64,000 nt of DNA from MPNP01 sp026709725 (GCA_965200805.1 OZ241384.1:1116001-1180000); one strand, 5' to 3'; positions 52,430 through 61,520 are shown, counted from the stretch's first letter. The notes: generated from the letters alone by a model not told the origin. Numbers and translations are program-made.

Positions 52430-53164
52430 GTGCAGCAACTGGTTGACCGTGCTGTGCTCCGGGTGCGGCGTGAGCGCGTAAACCTGGAGACGCTGGCATC
52501 GAATTGCCTGTTCAATCGGGTAGCCGATGAGATCTGTGATCGTCTTGAGGATTATGGTCATGGGGATGGATGTGGAATGGTTGTGGTGAGCGGTCAACCC
52601 GAATTCTGGGATCGCAGATTTGGGCCGTCTGAACATGTGACGGATGGTGAGACACTCGCGTTGACCCCGGAGAGTCATGATCGTGTTCTCCACTGCATGG
52701 CGTTGCATTGGTCCAACGATCCTGTCGGTCAGCTGATCCAGTGTCGGCTCGCCCTTAAACCCGGCGGCATGTTTCTTGGGGCCCTGTTTGGTGGCGAGAC
52801 CCTGTTTGAATTGCGTGAGGCCTTTCTGGCCGCCGAAATCGGAATTCATGGTGGAGTCAGCCCCCGGGTCTTGCCGATGGCCGATGTGCGGGCACTCGGC
52901 GATCTGCTGCCTCGAGCTGGTCTGGTCCGGGGCGTGGCTGATCGAATTGCCGTCAGAAAATATTATCCGACCGTTTTGGGTCTCATGCACGAATTGCGCG
53001 ATCTTGGTGAAACGAATGCCATGGCTGATCGTGTACAGACACCGGGCCGACGCGACATGTTCAAGCGATTGCAATCTGTATACCATGAGCGTTTTGCGAA
53101 CACTGAGGGCCAGATACCGGCAACGTTTGAGATTATCTTTTTGACCGGATGGAGGAATGTGTGA
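52430..53164 (+). CDS. class I SAM methyltransferase, NDUFAF5/BioC-like
   Basis: A 244-aa protein starting at GTG 52430 (AAGGG 9 nt upstream). It begins FDRA-like text VDRAVLRVRRERV, then HDRVLHCMALHWSNDPVGQL, LKPGGMFLGALFGGETLFELR and the C-terminal YHERFANTEGQIPATFEIIFLTGW, as in alphaproteobacterial relatives of the complex I factor NDUFAF5. The classical glycine-rich motif I is weak (VVVSGQP). In alphaproteobacteria this gene commonly lies beside mutT and argJ, as here. The exact substrate is unknown; arginine hydroxylation in complex I by NDUFAF5 is a mitochondrial precedent. Confidence 0.8.
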   Translation: MQQLVDRAVLRVRRERVNLETLASNCLFNRVADEICDRLEDYGHGDGCGMVVVSGQPEFWDRRFGPSEHVTDGETLALTPESHDRVLHCMALHWSNDPVGQLIQCRLALKPGGMFLGALFGGETLFELREAFLAAEIGIHGGVSPRVLPMADVRALGDLLPRAGLVRGVADRIAVRKYYPTVLGLMHELRDLGETNAMADRVQTPGRRDMFKRLQSVYHERFANTEGQIPATFEIIFLTGWRNV

Positions 53165-53222
53165 ATACCACCCGGGTTGATGAACTCATGGCCGCAGCGT
53201 TGATTCAGTCTGAACAGACCCG

Positions 53223-53621
53223 TTACAGCCAATCCCGGAGCATCGCCTTGAGTGAATTGTTGGCTGGCGGCATCGGGAAATCAGCCAGGCGTTCTGGCCG
53301 CACCCATTTGAGTTCACTGTGTATCCTTGCCAGAGGCATTCCCGTCCACTTGCGGCAGGCATAAAGTGGCATCAGGAGGTGAAATTCCTCATAGCTGTGG
53401 CTGGCAAAGCTCAGTGGAGCAAGACAACTGCTCCAGGTGCCAATGCCCAACTCCTCGTCCATCTCACGCATCAGGGCATCCTCTGGAGTTTCGCCGGATT
53501 TGACCTTGCCGCCGGGGAATTCCCACAATCCGGCGAATGATGTGTTTGCTGTCCGCCGGGCAATCAGAACCCGACTGTCACGGTCAAGCAAGGCGACGGC
53601 TGCAACGAGGACAATGGTCAT
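53223..53621 (-). CDS. mutT: (deoxy)nucleoside triphosphate pyrophosphohydrolase MutT
   Basis: A 132-aa Nudix hydrolase that clears 8-oxo-dGTP. The Nudix box GGKVKSGETPEDALMREMDE and then ELGI fits GX5EX7REUXEEXGU near residues 37-60. It overlaps argJ by 4 nt (ATGA), forming the argJ-mutT pair common in alphaproteobacteria. Confidence 0.93.
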   Translation of the reverse strand: MTIVLVAAVALLDRDSRVLIARRTANTSFAGLWEFPGGKVKSGETPEDALMREMDEELGIGTWSSCLAPLSFASHSYEEFHLLMPLYACRKWTGMPLARIHSELKWVRPERLADFPMPPANNSLKAMLRDWL

Positions 53622-54952
53622 GATCGGTAGTCAGTGTTGATCGCGATATACTGATTGGTGAAATCACAGGTCCAGATCCGGGCACTGTGCTCACCGAGCC
53701 CAAGATCGACCGTAATCTCAATCTCATCGCTTCGCATGTACACCGCGGCGTCAGCTTCGGCATAGTCACGGGCGACCCGACCATTTTCGGCAACGCATAT
53801 TTCGCCAAAACGGATCACAAGCCGATCGCGTTCTGCGACAGCACCGGATTTGCCGACTGCCATGACCACACGTCCCCAATTCGGATCCTCGCCGGTGATT
53901 GCGGTCTTGACCAGTGGAGAATTGGCAATGGACCGGGCGACCCGGTCAGCATCGCCCATCGACTGTGCACCTGTCACTGTCACCGTCACGAATTTGGAGG
54001 CCCCTTCGCCATCACGAACAATCTGTTTGGCCAGATTTGTCATGATGTCCTCCAGTGCTGCCTCGAATCCTGCGCAAACCGGGTCATTGGCCGCCAGAAT
54101 GGGTTCCGCGTCTGATGTTCCGGTGGCAACGGCCAATGCCATGTCGGATGTCGATGTGTCGCTGTCGACTGTAATCGAATTGAATGTCTTGCGATTGATC
54201 CGGGTCAGCAATGTCTGCAGAAGTCCCTGCTCGATCGTGGCATCTGTGAAGATATATGCCAGCATTGTTGCCATATCCGGTGCAATCATTCCCGATCCCT
54301 TGGCAATGCCAACAATATTGATCGTTCCATGTTCTGTGACAAATTGTGCCCCTGCACCCTTTGGGAATGTATCCGTTGTTGTGATTGCGCGCGCGGCCTC
54401 ACCAATACCCGTGGCATCAAGCCCTTGCTTGAGATCCTCCAGGATGGCCTCAATGCGATCATGCGGCAACTTCTCGCCTATCACGCCGGTTGATGCGGTA
54501 AAAACTGCTGCAGACGGGACACCAAAGACCCGTGCGGCCCGTGCTGTGATCTGTTCGACTGCCCTGATGCCGCCATGACCTGTGAAGGCATTGGCATTCC
54601 CGGAGTTGACAATGATCACCAGACCGTCCCTACAGCATTGGCCAGCCAGCCCGGCCAGTTTGGTCTCGCAGTCAATCACCGATGGTGAACGCGTGGCTGA
54701 ACGGGTGAACACGCCGGCGATTGTGCCTCCCGGTCGCACTTTCACTGCCATGACATCAGTTCGGTTCCGATAGCGCACGCCAGCGCATCCGGCGGCAAAG
54801 GCCACGCCGTCAATGGGGACGAGGTCGGGAAAACCACCCTTTGGTGCCAGCGGTGAAACCTTGCCGGTTGCGGGCCTTGTGCCCTTCAGGGCGGCAATCT
54901 CGGCTTCAAGATGCTGTATACGTTTTTTGAGTTCGTCAGTTGATTGGGTCAT
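53618..54952 (-). CDS. argJ: bifunctional glutamate N-acetyltransferase / N-acetylglutamate synthase (ArgJ)
   Basis: A 444-aa arginine biosynthesis enzyme, made as a precursor that cuts itself between Ala and Thr in the KGSGMIAPDMATMLAYIFTD motif near residues 222-241. Other landmarks: NSGNANAFTGHGG, TASTGVIGE, SDTSTSDMALA, and GEDPNWGRVVMAVGKSG. The first ~25 residues (STDELKKRIQHLEAEIAALK) are a short coiled-coil extension that usual ArgJ proteins lack. It overlaps mutT by 4 nt. Confidence 0.95.
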   Translation of the reverse strand: MTQSTDELKKRIQHLEAEIAALKGTRPATGKVSPLAPKGGFPDLVPIDGVAFAAGCAGVRYRNRTDVMAVKVRPGGTIAGVFTRSATRSPSVIDCETKLAGLAGQCCRDGLVIIVNSGNANAFTGHGGIRAVEQITARAARVFGVPSAAVFTASTGVIGEKLPHDRIEAILEDLKQGLDATGIGEAARAITTTDTFPKGAGAQFVTEHGTINIVGIAKGSGMIAPDMATMLAYIFTDATIEQGLLQTLLTRINRKTFNSITVDSDTSTSDMALAVATGTSDAEPILAANDPVCAGFEAALEDIMTNLAKQIVRDGEGASKFVTVTVTGAQSMGDADRVARSIANSPLVKTAITGEDPNWGRVVMAVGKSGAVAERDRLVIRFGEICVAENGRVARDYAEADAAVYMRSDEIEITVDLGLGEHSARIWTCDFTNQYIAINTDYRS

Positions 54953-55516
54953 GATGCACCTCCCACTGTTGCAAACTGTCTATGGGCCATGCCATTCGGG
55001 AACCTGCCGGTCAGTCTTCAACCCCATGCGTCGGAAACAGATCGCATCGCAGACATCACCCGGATTCCGCTCATCAGTTGTTATACCCGGCAGCCTCAAT
55101 TACGCCTCCGGTCGGAAACGATCCAACATTGGACTGCCATCGGTGTAACAGAATGCAATCATAGGGGCTTCGGTTTGCAGACATCGCCTGATTTCGGCTC
55201 ATATTGTTTGTGACTGTTCCAAAGGCTGGCCGGATCTGTGCCAGATCTGCGCTCAGGTCGTCGAATCCAGTCGAGATTATGCCTTCGACGATGTCGCAGG
55301 TCATTTTGTCAGCCCCTGTGCGATGGACATCGGCACAGGTCCGGTCCAGATGTTCAGAGATCTGCAGCGGCCTATGCAATTTATCAGCCAGCGATTCATG
55401 GACAGCAGGCTCAATAATCGCATCTGTATTGGTGTTTTCCAGAGCCATTGTGTGAACTGCCAGCCGATCCATCAGGGCGGCCTGAGGGCCATCCTTCTTC
55501 TGTCCTGCGCAGGGCC
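54953..55516. other. gene-free stretch upstream of argJ
   Basis: About 560 nt. A minus-strand frame within 55565-55074 (including MDRLAVHTMALENTNTDAII, then EPAVHESLADKLHRPL) looks somewhat protein-like but has no clear start, ribosome site or known domain, and overlaps the permease gene end. A short hydrophilic protein cannot be excluded. The argJ promoter should lie near 54953-55100. Confidence 0.4.
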
Positions 55517-56716
55517 TCATTCGCTCTGGAGCCCGGCGATGGGGTCCATGCGGGCGGCCTGCCATGCCGGCTGGAGTCCGAAGAGGAGTCCGGCGGCGGC
55601 GGCGGTGCCCAGACCGCTGGCGACGGAGATGCCGGAAATCATGAAGTCCCAGCTGGTGAAGCGGCAGATGCCCCAGGTGGTGGCAAGACCGAGCAGGATG
55701 CCGAGCCCGCCCCCGGCCAGCGTCAGGATGACGGATTCGATGAGGAACTGGCTCATGATGTCGCGGCGTCGTGCCCCGATGGCCATGCGGATGGCGATTT
55801 CACGGCGGCGTTCGGCCACCGAGACGAGCATGATGTTCATGATGCCGATCCCGCCGACGATCAGGGAGATGCTGCCCACCGCACCGAGCAGCAGGGAAAA
55901 GATCCCCATCTGGGATTCCATCCGGGCAATGAGCTCCCTCGCGGTGACAATCTCGAGCTCAAGATCGGGCGTACGCTGCCGGAAATAGTTGACCACGGCT
56001 CCTGCCGCATTGGTGTGGACTACATTCGGCGCAGAACGCGCGACAATCACCTCGATCGCGGGGTTCGGCACCATCCGGTAGGCGGTCGTGATGGGGACGA
56101 AGACCGACCGGTCAGCATCGACATGGTAGGGCAGGGTGTAGCTCTCCCTGTGCGGTGCCAGGATGCCGACAATAGTGAACAGGCGCTCCCCGATCTCCAG
56201 TACCTCTCCCACGGGCTCGGTCGTGCCATTCTGGCGGATTGTGGCCGCGATCTCGGCACCGATGACGCAGAAGGACCGGTCGGTATCGAGATCGGAGATG
56301 AACCGCCCGTCCGCAAGGGGGAACTGGTTGATGGTGGCAAACGCGGCGGTGACACCCTGTACCTGTCCGTTGCCAGCCGCCTTGCCAGCCTGCCGGAACA
56401 CATCCTGGCCGAGAATGCGTGGGGCAGCCGTGGTGATGGCATCGACTTCGACCGCAAGCGTGCGCGCTGCGTCCAGCGGAATGGTAACACCCCCCGCATT
56501 AAAGGATGGGCGGATCACCACAAGATCGGTACCGAGTGCCTCAAACTCCTTGCGGGCCTGTTCACGGGCGATCTCACCCAGTGAGACCATGGCAATGACC
56601 GAGGCAATGCCGACCATGACGCCGATCATGCCGAGAAGGGTGCGGAGGCGGGCCTTGCGGAGGCTGTCGACCGCCTCACGGGAATTGGCACCGAGGACCG
56701 ACAGGGCACGGGGCAT
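55517..56716 (-). CDS. MacB-type ABC transporter permease
   Basis: A 399-aa permease with one membrane segment near residues 25-50 (LRTLLGMIGVMVGIASVIAMVS), a ~220-residue periplasmic domain, and three membrane segments in the last 120 residues (FSLLLGAVGSISLIVGGIGI..., SVILTLAGGGLGILLGLATT..., GLGTAAAAGLLFGL). VSVAERRREIAIRMAIGARR is the coupling motif of FtsX/MacB permeases. It pairs with the ATPase 15 nt upstream. It is the last gene of the efflux operon. Confidence 0.92.
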   Translation of the reverse strand: MPRALSVLGANSREAVDSLRKARLRTLLGMIGVMVGIASVIAMVSLGEIAREQARKEFEALGTDLVVIRPSFNAGGVTIPLDAARTLAVEVDAITTAAPRILGQDVFRQAGKAAGNGQVQGVTAAFATINQFPLADGRFISDLDTDRSFCVIGAEIAATIRQNGTTEPVGEVLEIGERLFTIVGILAPHRESYTLPYHVDADRSVFVPITTAYRMVPNPAIEVIVARSAPNVVHTNAAGAVVNYFRQRTPDLELEIVTARELIARMESQMGIFSLLLGAVGSISLIVGGIGIMNIMLVSVAERRREIAIRMAIGARRRDIMSQFLIESVILTLAGGGLGILLGLATTWGICRFTSWDFMISGISVASGLGTAAAAGLLFGLQPAWQAARMDPIAGLQSE

Positions 56717-56731
56717 CGCGGGGTGGCGTTC

Positions 56732-57481
56732 CTATCTCTGTGCTTCCGCCACGGGCCCGGATTGCGGGCGGTGGCGGTGCTCCTGCAGCTGCCCACTGTG
56801 GATGCGGATCTGGCGGGCGCACTGGCGGGCGATGAGGGGATCATGGGTGATAATGAGAACGGTCAGTCCCTGGTCGTTATTCAACTGGCGCAGGAGGGCC
56901 ATCACATCATGGGCCGTCTCGGCATCGAGGGCACCGGTCGGTTCATCGGCCAGGAGCAGCGTCGGGGTGCCGATCAGGGCGCGGGCAATTGCCACGCGTT
57001 GTTTCTGCCCGCCGGACAGCTGTGCCGGGCGATGATGAATCCGCTCCCCCATGCCGACCTTGTCCAGCAGGCGTTCCGCATCCCGCAGGGCGCGGCGACG
57101 CCGCGTGCCACGATAGAGCAACGGCAGGCTTACATTCTCGCATGCGGTCAGGCGGGGGAGCAGATGAAATGCCTGGAACACGAAACCGATGCGCCGGTTG
57201 CGCAGATTGGCCAGCGCATCGTCGCTGTGTCCGGCCACATCGCGCCCGTCGAGGTGATACTGTCCGGAGCTGGGCCGATCCAGAAGGCCGATGATGTTCA
57301 TCAGGGTGGTCTTGCCGCTGCCCGACGGCCCCATGATTGACATGAGATCGCCCGCGCGGACCTCAAGATCAACGCCCTTGAGAATCTCCGTGGTTACGGG
57401 ACCGGTCTGGAAGACCCGGCGGACATCCGTCAAGGACATGATAACGGCCCCGGCCCCGGCTGCGCCATTGTTCATCACCAT
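56732..57481 (-). CDS. MacB-type ABC transporter ATP-binding protein
   Basis: A 249-aa ATPase of the LolD/MacB type. Walker A GPSGSGKTT is near residues 51-59, the Q-loop FVFQAFHLLPRLTA, signature LSGGQKQRVAIARAL and Walker B LLLADEPTGALD are all intact. ATG 57481 overlaps the adaptor gene by 7 nt. In MacB of E. coli this domain and the permease are one protein; here they are separate. Confidence 0.94.
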   Translation of the reverse strand: MVMNNGAAGAGAVIMSLTDVRRVFQTGPVTTEILKGVDLEVRAGDLMSIMGPSGSGKTTLMNIIGLLDRPSSGQYHLDGRDVAGHSDDALANLRNRRIGFVFQAFHLLPRLTACENVSLPLLYRGTRRRRALRDAERLLDKVGMGERIHHRPAQLSGGQKQRVAIARALIGTPTLLLADEPTGALDAETAHDVMALLRQLNNDQGLTVLIITHDPLIARQCARQIRIHSGQLQEHRHRPQSGPVAEAQR

Positions 57482-59238
57482 GCCAGCACCACGGTCTCGC
57501 CAGCGGCGAGACCTTCGGTCACCTCCACTGAGTTCAGCGTGGTCAGTCCGGTCACCACGGTGCGCGCGGTGATCTCCCCGGTGGTCGGATCCATGATGCG
57601 AAGAGTCGGTGGCCCGCCGCCCGGGGAGACGGCGGCCAGGGGTACAAGCAGGGCATTGTCACGCTGCTGTACAATGATCTCCATATAGGCCGACATGCCC
57701 ACACGCAGACGCGCCCGCGCCCGCGAGTCCAAACGATCCAGATCCACTGTGATCGGGAATTGCGGTGCTCCGCGCGCGTTGCCACCCGCGGCCCGCGCCG
57801 CCACGCGGGTCACGGTGCCATTGATCTCGAGACCTGGGAAGCCAGGGCCTGTGATCCGCGCGCGCTGACCAACGATCATTTGGCGCACATCGACCTCATC
57901 GACGCTGGTGACAACCGAAAGTTGGGAAAAGTCGGCCACGCTGGCGAGTCGTTCGCCCTGTGTCACCGGGCGCCCGGTGACGAGCGGTTTGCTGTCCCGC
58001 CCCTCCTCGGCAATGAAGATGCCGGTGATTGGGGCTCGGACGGTCGCCTGATCCAGCTTGTCCCGGTGAGTCTGCACCTGCGCCGCTGCGGTTTCGGCCT
58101 CAAGACGCGCGATGCGCAGCGTCTCCTCGCTGGCCTTGCGTTCTACAGCCGCCAGTTCCCGCGCGGCAGCGTCATCATCAAGACTGCGGTTGTCCCGGCT
58201 GCGCACCGCCTGCTCATATTCCTGCTCGGCGATAATTCCCTGTTCAAACAGAAACGCTGCGCGCAGCTGCGCCTCCTCGGCTTCATCAAGTGCGATACGG
58301 GCGCGCCGCCGCGCCGCCCGTGCCCGCGCCATCTCATCGCTGTTGGCCCAGTCTTCCAGCGTGGCCAGCTTCTCATGCGCCCGGATCTCCTCCACCTCCG
58401 CACGCCGAAGCTCGGTGGTGAGACGTCCCGTATCAAAAACAAGAAGTGGTGTGCCTCCTCTCACCTCCACGCCCGTGCGGACATGAACCGCACTGAGATG
58501 GCCCTCGAACGGACTGACAATTTCTGCAATCCGCCCCAGACCCAGACGCCCCCGCAACGCGATGGTGGTCTCCATAGCGGCGGGCGTGACCGTGATGGTG
58601 CGCAGATCCTCGCCCACTGATTCGGTCACTGATCCTGTGCTGGATTCCGGCACTGCGCTGAACAGATCCAGTGGCTGGAAACGCCAGACGCCAATGCCGA
58701 CAAACAGCGCGAGTGCCAGCATCACGGCACCCATGCGGGCGATACGGGAGCGTCGTGTCATGGACGTGATCTCGTGGCTGCGCTCTTCCAGATTACGATA
58801 GGCGCGCTGCAGTTCGCCGAATTGCGATTCGACCTGCTTGGCGAGCTGCAGCTCGGTGTCGCGCAGTTCCCGGATCCGGGTGATATCCGCAACCGTCACG
58901 ATCACTGCGCCCGCTGTCTCATCTGTACCCGCCAGCGGCGTGCCTGTGACCGTCAAGGACCGGGATGTGCCATCGGCGATGACCTGCACGAGGCGTGTCT
59001 CCACTGCTCCACGCTGGGCCACGGCATCCAGAACAGCCGCGGTGAATTCGTCGAGACCTTCTGCGAGGACAAACAGGGAGCCGAAATCCTGCCCCGCCCA
59101 GCCGTCCTCCTCCAGACCGAACATCCGGCAGAAAGCGGGATTGGCGAGGTGGATCGCCCCGTCAATATCAATGACCAGGACACCATCCGACAGATTGTCG
59201 AGCAGGGTCTGCCACAGATCCGGCGTCTGATCTGTCAT
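57475..59238 (-). CDS. efflux periplasmic adaptor with an N-terminal PAS domain
   Basis: A 587-aa fusion. Residues ~8-130 are a PAS-type sensor domain: LLDNLSDGVLVIDIDGAIHL then ANPAFCRMFGLEEDGW, then VETRLVQVIADG and the exit VIVTVADITRIRE. A coiled helix leads to a membrane segment near 169-187 (MGAVMLALALFVGIGVWRF). The rest is a membrane fusion protein: EIVSPFEGHLSAVHVRTGVEVRGG lipoyl half, a long alpha-hairpin (residues ~260-400), ATVRAPITGIFIAEEG-like second lipoyl half (QATVRAPITGIF) and beta-barrel. ATG 59238 has GGAG 6 nt upstream; the earlier ATG only overlaps tolC. PAS would face the cytoplasm, the adaptor the periplasm. This is an unusual sensor-pump fusion. Confidence 0.9.
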   Translation of the reverse strand: MTDQTPDLWQTLLDNLSDGVLVIDIDGAIHLANPAFCRMFGLEEDGWAGQDFGSLFVLAEGLDEFTAAVLDAVAQRGAVETRLVQVIADGTSRSLTVTGTPLAGTDETAGAVIVTVADITRIRELRDTELQLAKQVESQFGELQRAYRNLEERSHEITSMTRRSRIARMGAVMLALALFVGIGVWRFQPLDLFSAVPESSTGSVTESVGEDLRTITVTPAAMETTIALRGRLGLGRIAEIVSPFEGHLSAVHVRTGVEVRGGTPLLVFDTGRLTTELRRAEVEEIRAHEKLATLEDWANSDEMARARAARRRARIALDEAEEAQLRAAFLFEQGIIAEQEYEQAVRSRDNRSLDDDAAARELAAVERKASEETLRIARLEAETAAAQVQTHRDKLDQATVRAPITGIFIAEEGRDSKPLVTGRPVTQGERLASVADFSQLSVVTSVDEVDVRQMIVGQRARITGPGFPGLEINGTVTRVAARAAGGNARGAPQFPITVDLDRLDSRARARLRVGMSAYMEIIVQQRDNALLVPLAAVSPGGGPPTLRIMDPTTGEITARTVVTGLTTLNSVEVTEGLAAGETVVLAW

Positions 59239-59248
59239 GACCGCTCCA

Positions 59249-60775
59249 TCATGGTTCCAGTGCATCCACCGCGATGCCCCAGCGCTCGAGGGTGCGCCCG
59301 GTTACCCGATCCAGCGCATCGCGGGCGTTGAGCCTGTTCACGAGGGCCTCCTTTTCGGATTCGGTCGCACTGGCCAGTTCCCGCTCGGCGCTGGTGAGAT
59401 CCGTCGCCGAGGAGAGACCCTGTGCAAACCGGATCTGTTCGATCTCGAGGTTGCGCGCGGCCAACTCACGGGACGCACGCGCGAGGTCCGCGAGCCGACG
59501 ATTCACCGCGACATCGTGGACTGCCTGGCGCAGCTCCCTCTGGATGTTCTTGCGTGTTGTGACCAGGGCCCCCTCCGTCTGGTCCAGCCGATTGCGTGCC
59601 TGCAGGCGTGCGAGATGACGCTCTTTCCGGTCGCTGAGGGGAAAGCTGGCGCTCACGCCCAGGCTGGGATCTGTGCCAAACGGTGCCGTGACATTGAGAT
59701 TGATGTCCGGCAGATGGTCGTTCTCTGTCTTCGCCAGTGCCATCTTCGCCTGTTCAACGGCGATGACGGCTGTCTGGTAATCGGTGCGCCGAGCCAGGAC
59801 CGTCTCAAGTTCCACTGTCTCCGGGTCCACTGTCTCCGGGTCCACTGTCTCCAGATCGCGTGCCTGCAGCGCACCCACATCCACGGGGCGGATCCGGATC
59901 ATGTCATCGAGTTCCAGGAGATCACGCAGTGCGGTCTGTGCCCGATCCTCGGCGTTGCGGGCGCGTTCCAGTGCCAGTTCCCCATTTGCAATGGCCGATT
60001 CCGCACGTGCCGCATCACGCGCCGGCACCCGGCCCGCTTCGATCAGTGCCTGTGTCGCGACACTCTGCTCCCGGGCGCGTTCCAAGGATTCCGCGCTGAT
60101 CTCCACCTGGCGAATCGCCGCGCTGAGGCCGCGATAGGCCGCGATGACCCTATCGACAAGTCCGGCCACGGAATCGCGAAACCCGAGGATATTTCCCTGT
60201 TCTGTGAGGCGGGCGCGCCGCACCGGCTGCAGTGCGATCGCCCGTCCCGCGCCCCGGAACAGGGGCTGGCTGAGGGACAGGCTCTGGCTCTCCCCATCTT
60301 CGCCATAGAGGGGCTGTGTCAGGGTGAGCGTGGCATTGCCACCCGTGGGCACCTTGAGGGTGGTCGTCAGGGTGACGCTGCCGGTGACAGTGCCTGCACG
60401 TGTCGTGCTGCTGGTGCTGGCACTAAATTTCGGGCGCCAGAGATTCGTATTGATCTCCAGCTCCAGCTGTTGCTCCTTGCGGCTCTGGCGCTGATTATAG
60501 AGATCCACATTGCGCTCCAGCGCGCTATGGATGGCGGTCTCCAGTGTCAAGACGCAGTCTCCGCCCGGGGCCATTTCTGCAGGGCACCCTGCGGTACCAC
60601 CGTCCGGTGGTACCGGGTCCCTGTCCGAGGCAGGAGTACCTGCATGGGGAATGGATGAGACCATGCCCTTGCCGCCGCTCTCCGTCTCACCGCAGCCTGC
60701 AAGAGCGAGACCCAGCATAACCCCCACCCAGCATAACCCCCACGGCACCCGCACTCTCTCCGTCTCATCTGTCAT
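59249..60775 (-). CDS. TolC-family outer membrane efflux lipoprotein
   Basis: A 508-aa outer membrane factor. The signal peptide ends in the lipobox LALAGC, so it is a lipoprotein. The body has two OEP repeats with long helices (LTLETAIHSALERNVDLYNQRQ; ARNLEIEQIRFAQGLSSATD; TSAERELASATESEKEAL). It is first of the operon tolC-adaptor-ATPase-permease. Two oddities lie in it: a 16-nt tandem duplication within the signal-peptide codons (60711-60742), which makes the start uncertain, and a 15-nt tandem repeat giving VDPETVDPET near residue 310. A start further in (GTG or ATG before MLGLALAGC) is possible. Confidence 0.9.
   Translation of the reverse strand: MTDETERVRVPWGLCWVGVMLGLALAGCGETESGGKGMVSSIPHAGTPASDRDPVPPDGGTAGCPAEMAPGGDCVLTLETAIHSALERNVDLYNQRQSRKEQQLELEINTNLWRPKFSASTSSTTRAGTVTGSVTLTTTLKVPTGGNATLTLTQPLYGEDGESQSLSLSQPLFRGAGRAIALQPVRRARLTEQGNILGFRDSVAGLVDRVIAAYRGLSAAIRQVEISAESLERAREQSVATQALIEAGRVPARDAARAESAIANGELALERARNAEDRAQTALRDLLELDDMIRIRPVDVGALQARDLETVDPETVDPETVELETVLARRTDYQTAVIAVEQAKMALAKTENDHLPDINLNVTAPFGTDPSLGVSASFPLSDRKERHLARLQARNRLDQTEGALVTTRKNIQRELRQAVHDVAVNRRLADLARASRELAARNLEIEQIRFAQGLSSATDLTSAERELASATESEKEALVNRLNARDALDRVTGRTLERWGIAVDALEP
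59811..59855 (-). repeat. 15-nt tandem repeat in the tolC-like gene
   Basis: Three copies (the last with two mismatched bases) of TCCACTGTCTCCGGG on the plus strand, encoding repeated ETVDP in the protein. The unit is divisible by three, so copy changes keep frame. Confidence 0.85.
60593..60614. repeat. 22-nt inverted repeat in the tolC-like gene
   Basis: GGTACCACCG, then TC, then CGGTGGTACC: a perfect 10-bp stem within the coding region after the signal peptide. Possibly an RNA hairpin affecting translation; no T run follows. Confidence 0.6.
60711..60742 (-). repeat. 16-nt tandem duplication in the lipoprotein signal-peptide codons
   Basis: CCCAGCATAACCCCCA occurs twice back to back. Sixteen is not a multiple of three, so loss of one copy would put ATG 60775 out of frame with the mature protein, leaving only internal GTG/ATG starts. 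This points to a recent duplication that either created or changed the start region. Confidence 0.85.
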
Positions 60776-61241
60776 TCCCGCACGCTATGCATGGGCACGC
60801 CACCGATCAACCGGATGGTGCGGCACTTGCGTGTGCCATGTTTTCGGGCCGCAATATGGGACTCGTCCGAAATGTGACTCTGATACGATCGTCGACATCC
60901 ACATCAACCCACAATCAATTGGTTCAATCGACCCTCTCGGAACAAACGCCCTACATGGACCGGAATATCTCCGATGACAAATCTAACCGCACACTCTGGC
61001 GGTAAAACTTTGTTGCCCGATGGGCACTCGAACATTTTCGCACAATCAGCTGGCCAGCGGTGCAGGTGCTGGAATCGTTATGAAAGTCCATATGACGGAT
61101 TCCCTGGGCCCATGTCGGGTTGCTGCCCCCACCATAGGCTGCCCTTAGTCACAAGTTGTTTTGCAAAGAAGGGAGGCGGGGAGATCATTTTGAGGTCATC
61201 TTTCCGATATTGTCACCAGTTTGTCAATTATCACAATTCAT
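60776..61241. other. gene-free stretch upstream of the efflux operon
   Basis: About 465 nt. It should hold the promoter of the minus-strand efflux operon. I found no convincing -35/-10 pair or operator. Small frames have no recognisable product. It is followed by repeat copy B. Confidence 0.4.
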
Positions 61242-61520
61242 CAGGGGAGTGATTCTCCCATGGCTGACTTTTCCTGACATCTCCCGACGCACCCTGGCTC
61301 CCGGCCTGATTCGGCCGAATCAGGCCGCCCCGTGCCAGGCGGAGCCTTCTGGCACGGGCCCGGGAGGCGGCATGGATCGACGCTGCCGCGAAACATTCGG
61401 GAAAGGGGGCCGATGCATCGCCGGATCGCTGATTGGCGCTCAGTGCGATTTTGGCGGATCACCTGTTATCAGGGACTTGCAGATTTCCGGGTCAACCATA
61501 CGGGGATCGCACCCAATTCA
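61242..61520 (+). repeat. dispersed repeat, copy B
   Basis: Matches the minus strand of 45080-44840. The first ~85 nt are highly similar, including GGGAGTGATTCTCCCATGG and the palindrome core, and so is the CTTGCAGATTTCCGGGTCA block near 61478-61512. Between them copy B carries another hairpin, CCCGTGCCAG with CTGGCACGGG near 61329-61360. Together with the flanking sequence to 61669 it forms a gene-free gap. Confidence 0.82.
61302..61327. repeat. 26-nt perfect palindrome inside repeat copy B
   Basis: Arms CGGCCTGATTCGG and its exact complement. This is the inner part of the 42-nt palindrome of copy A; the paired substitutions (C to T and G to A in mirrored places) keep the symmetry, which suggests the palindrome itself is maintained. 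Confidence 0.85.

Noticed and set aside
55074..55565. Minus-strand frame with MDRLAVHTMALENTNTD upstream of argJ
   Set aside because: It overlaps the efflux permease end, has no clear start or ribosome site, and matches no known domain; kept only as a remark.
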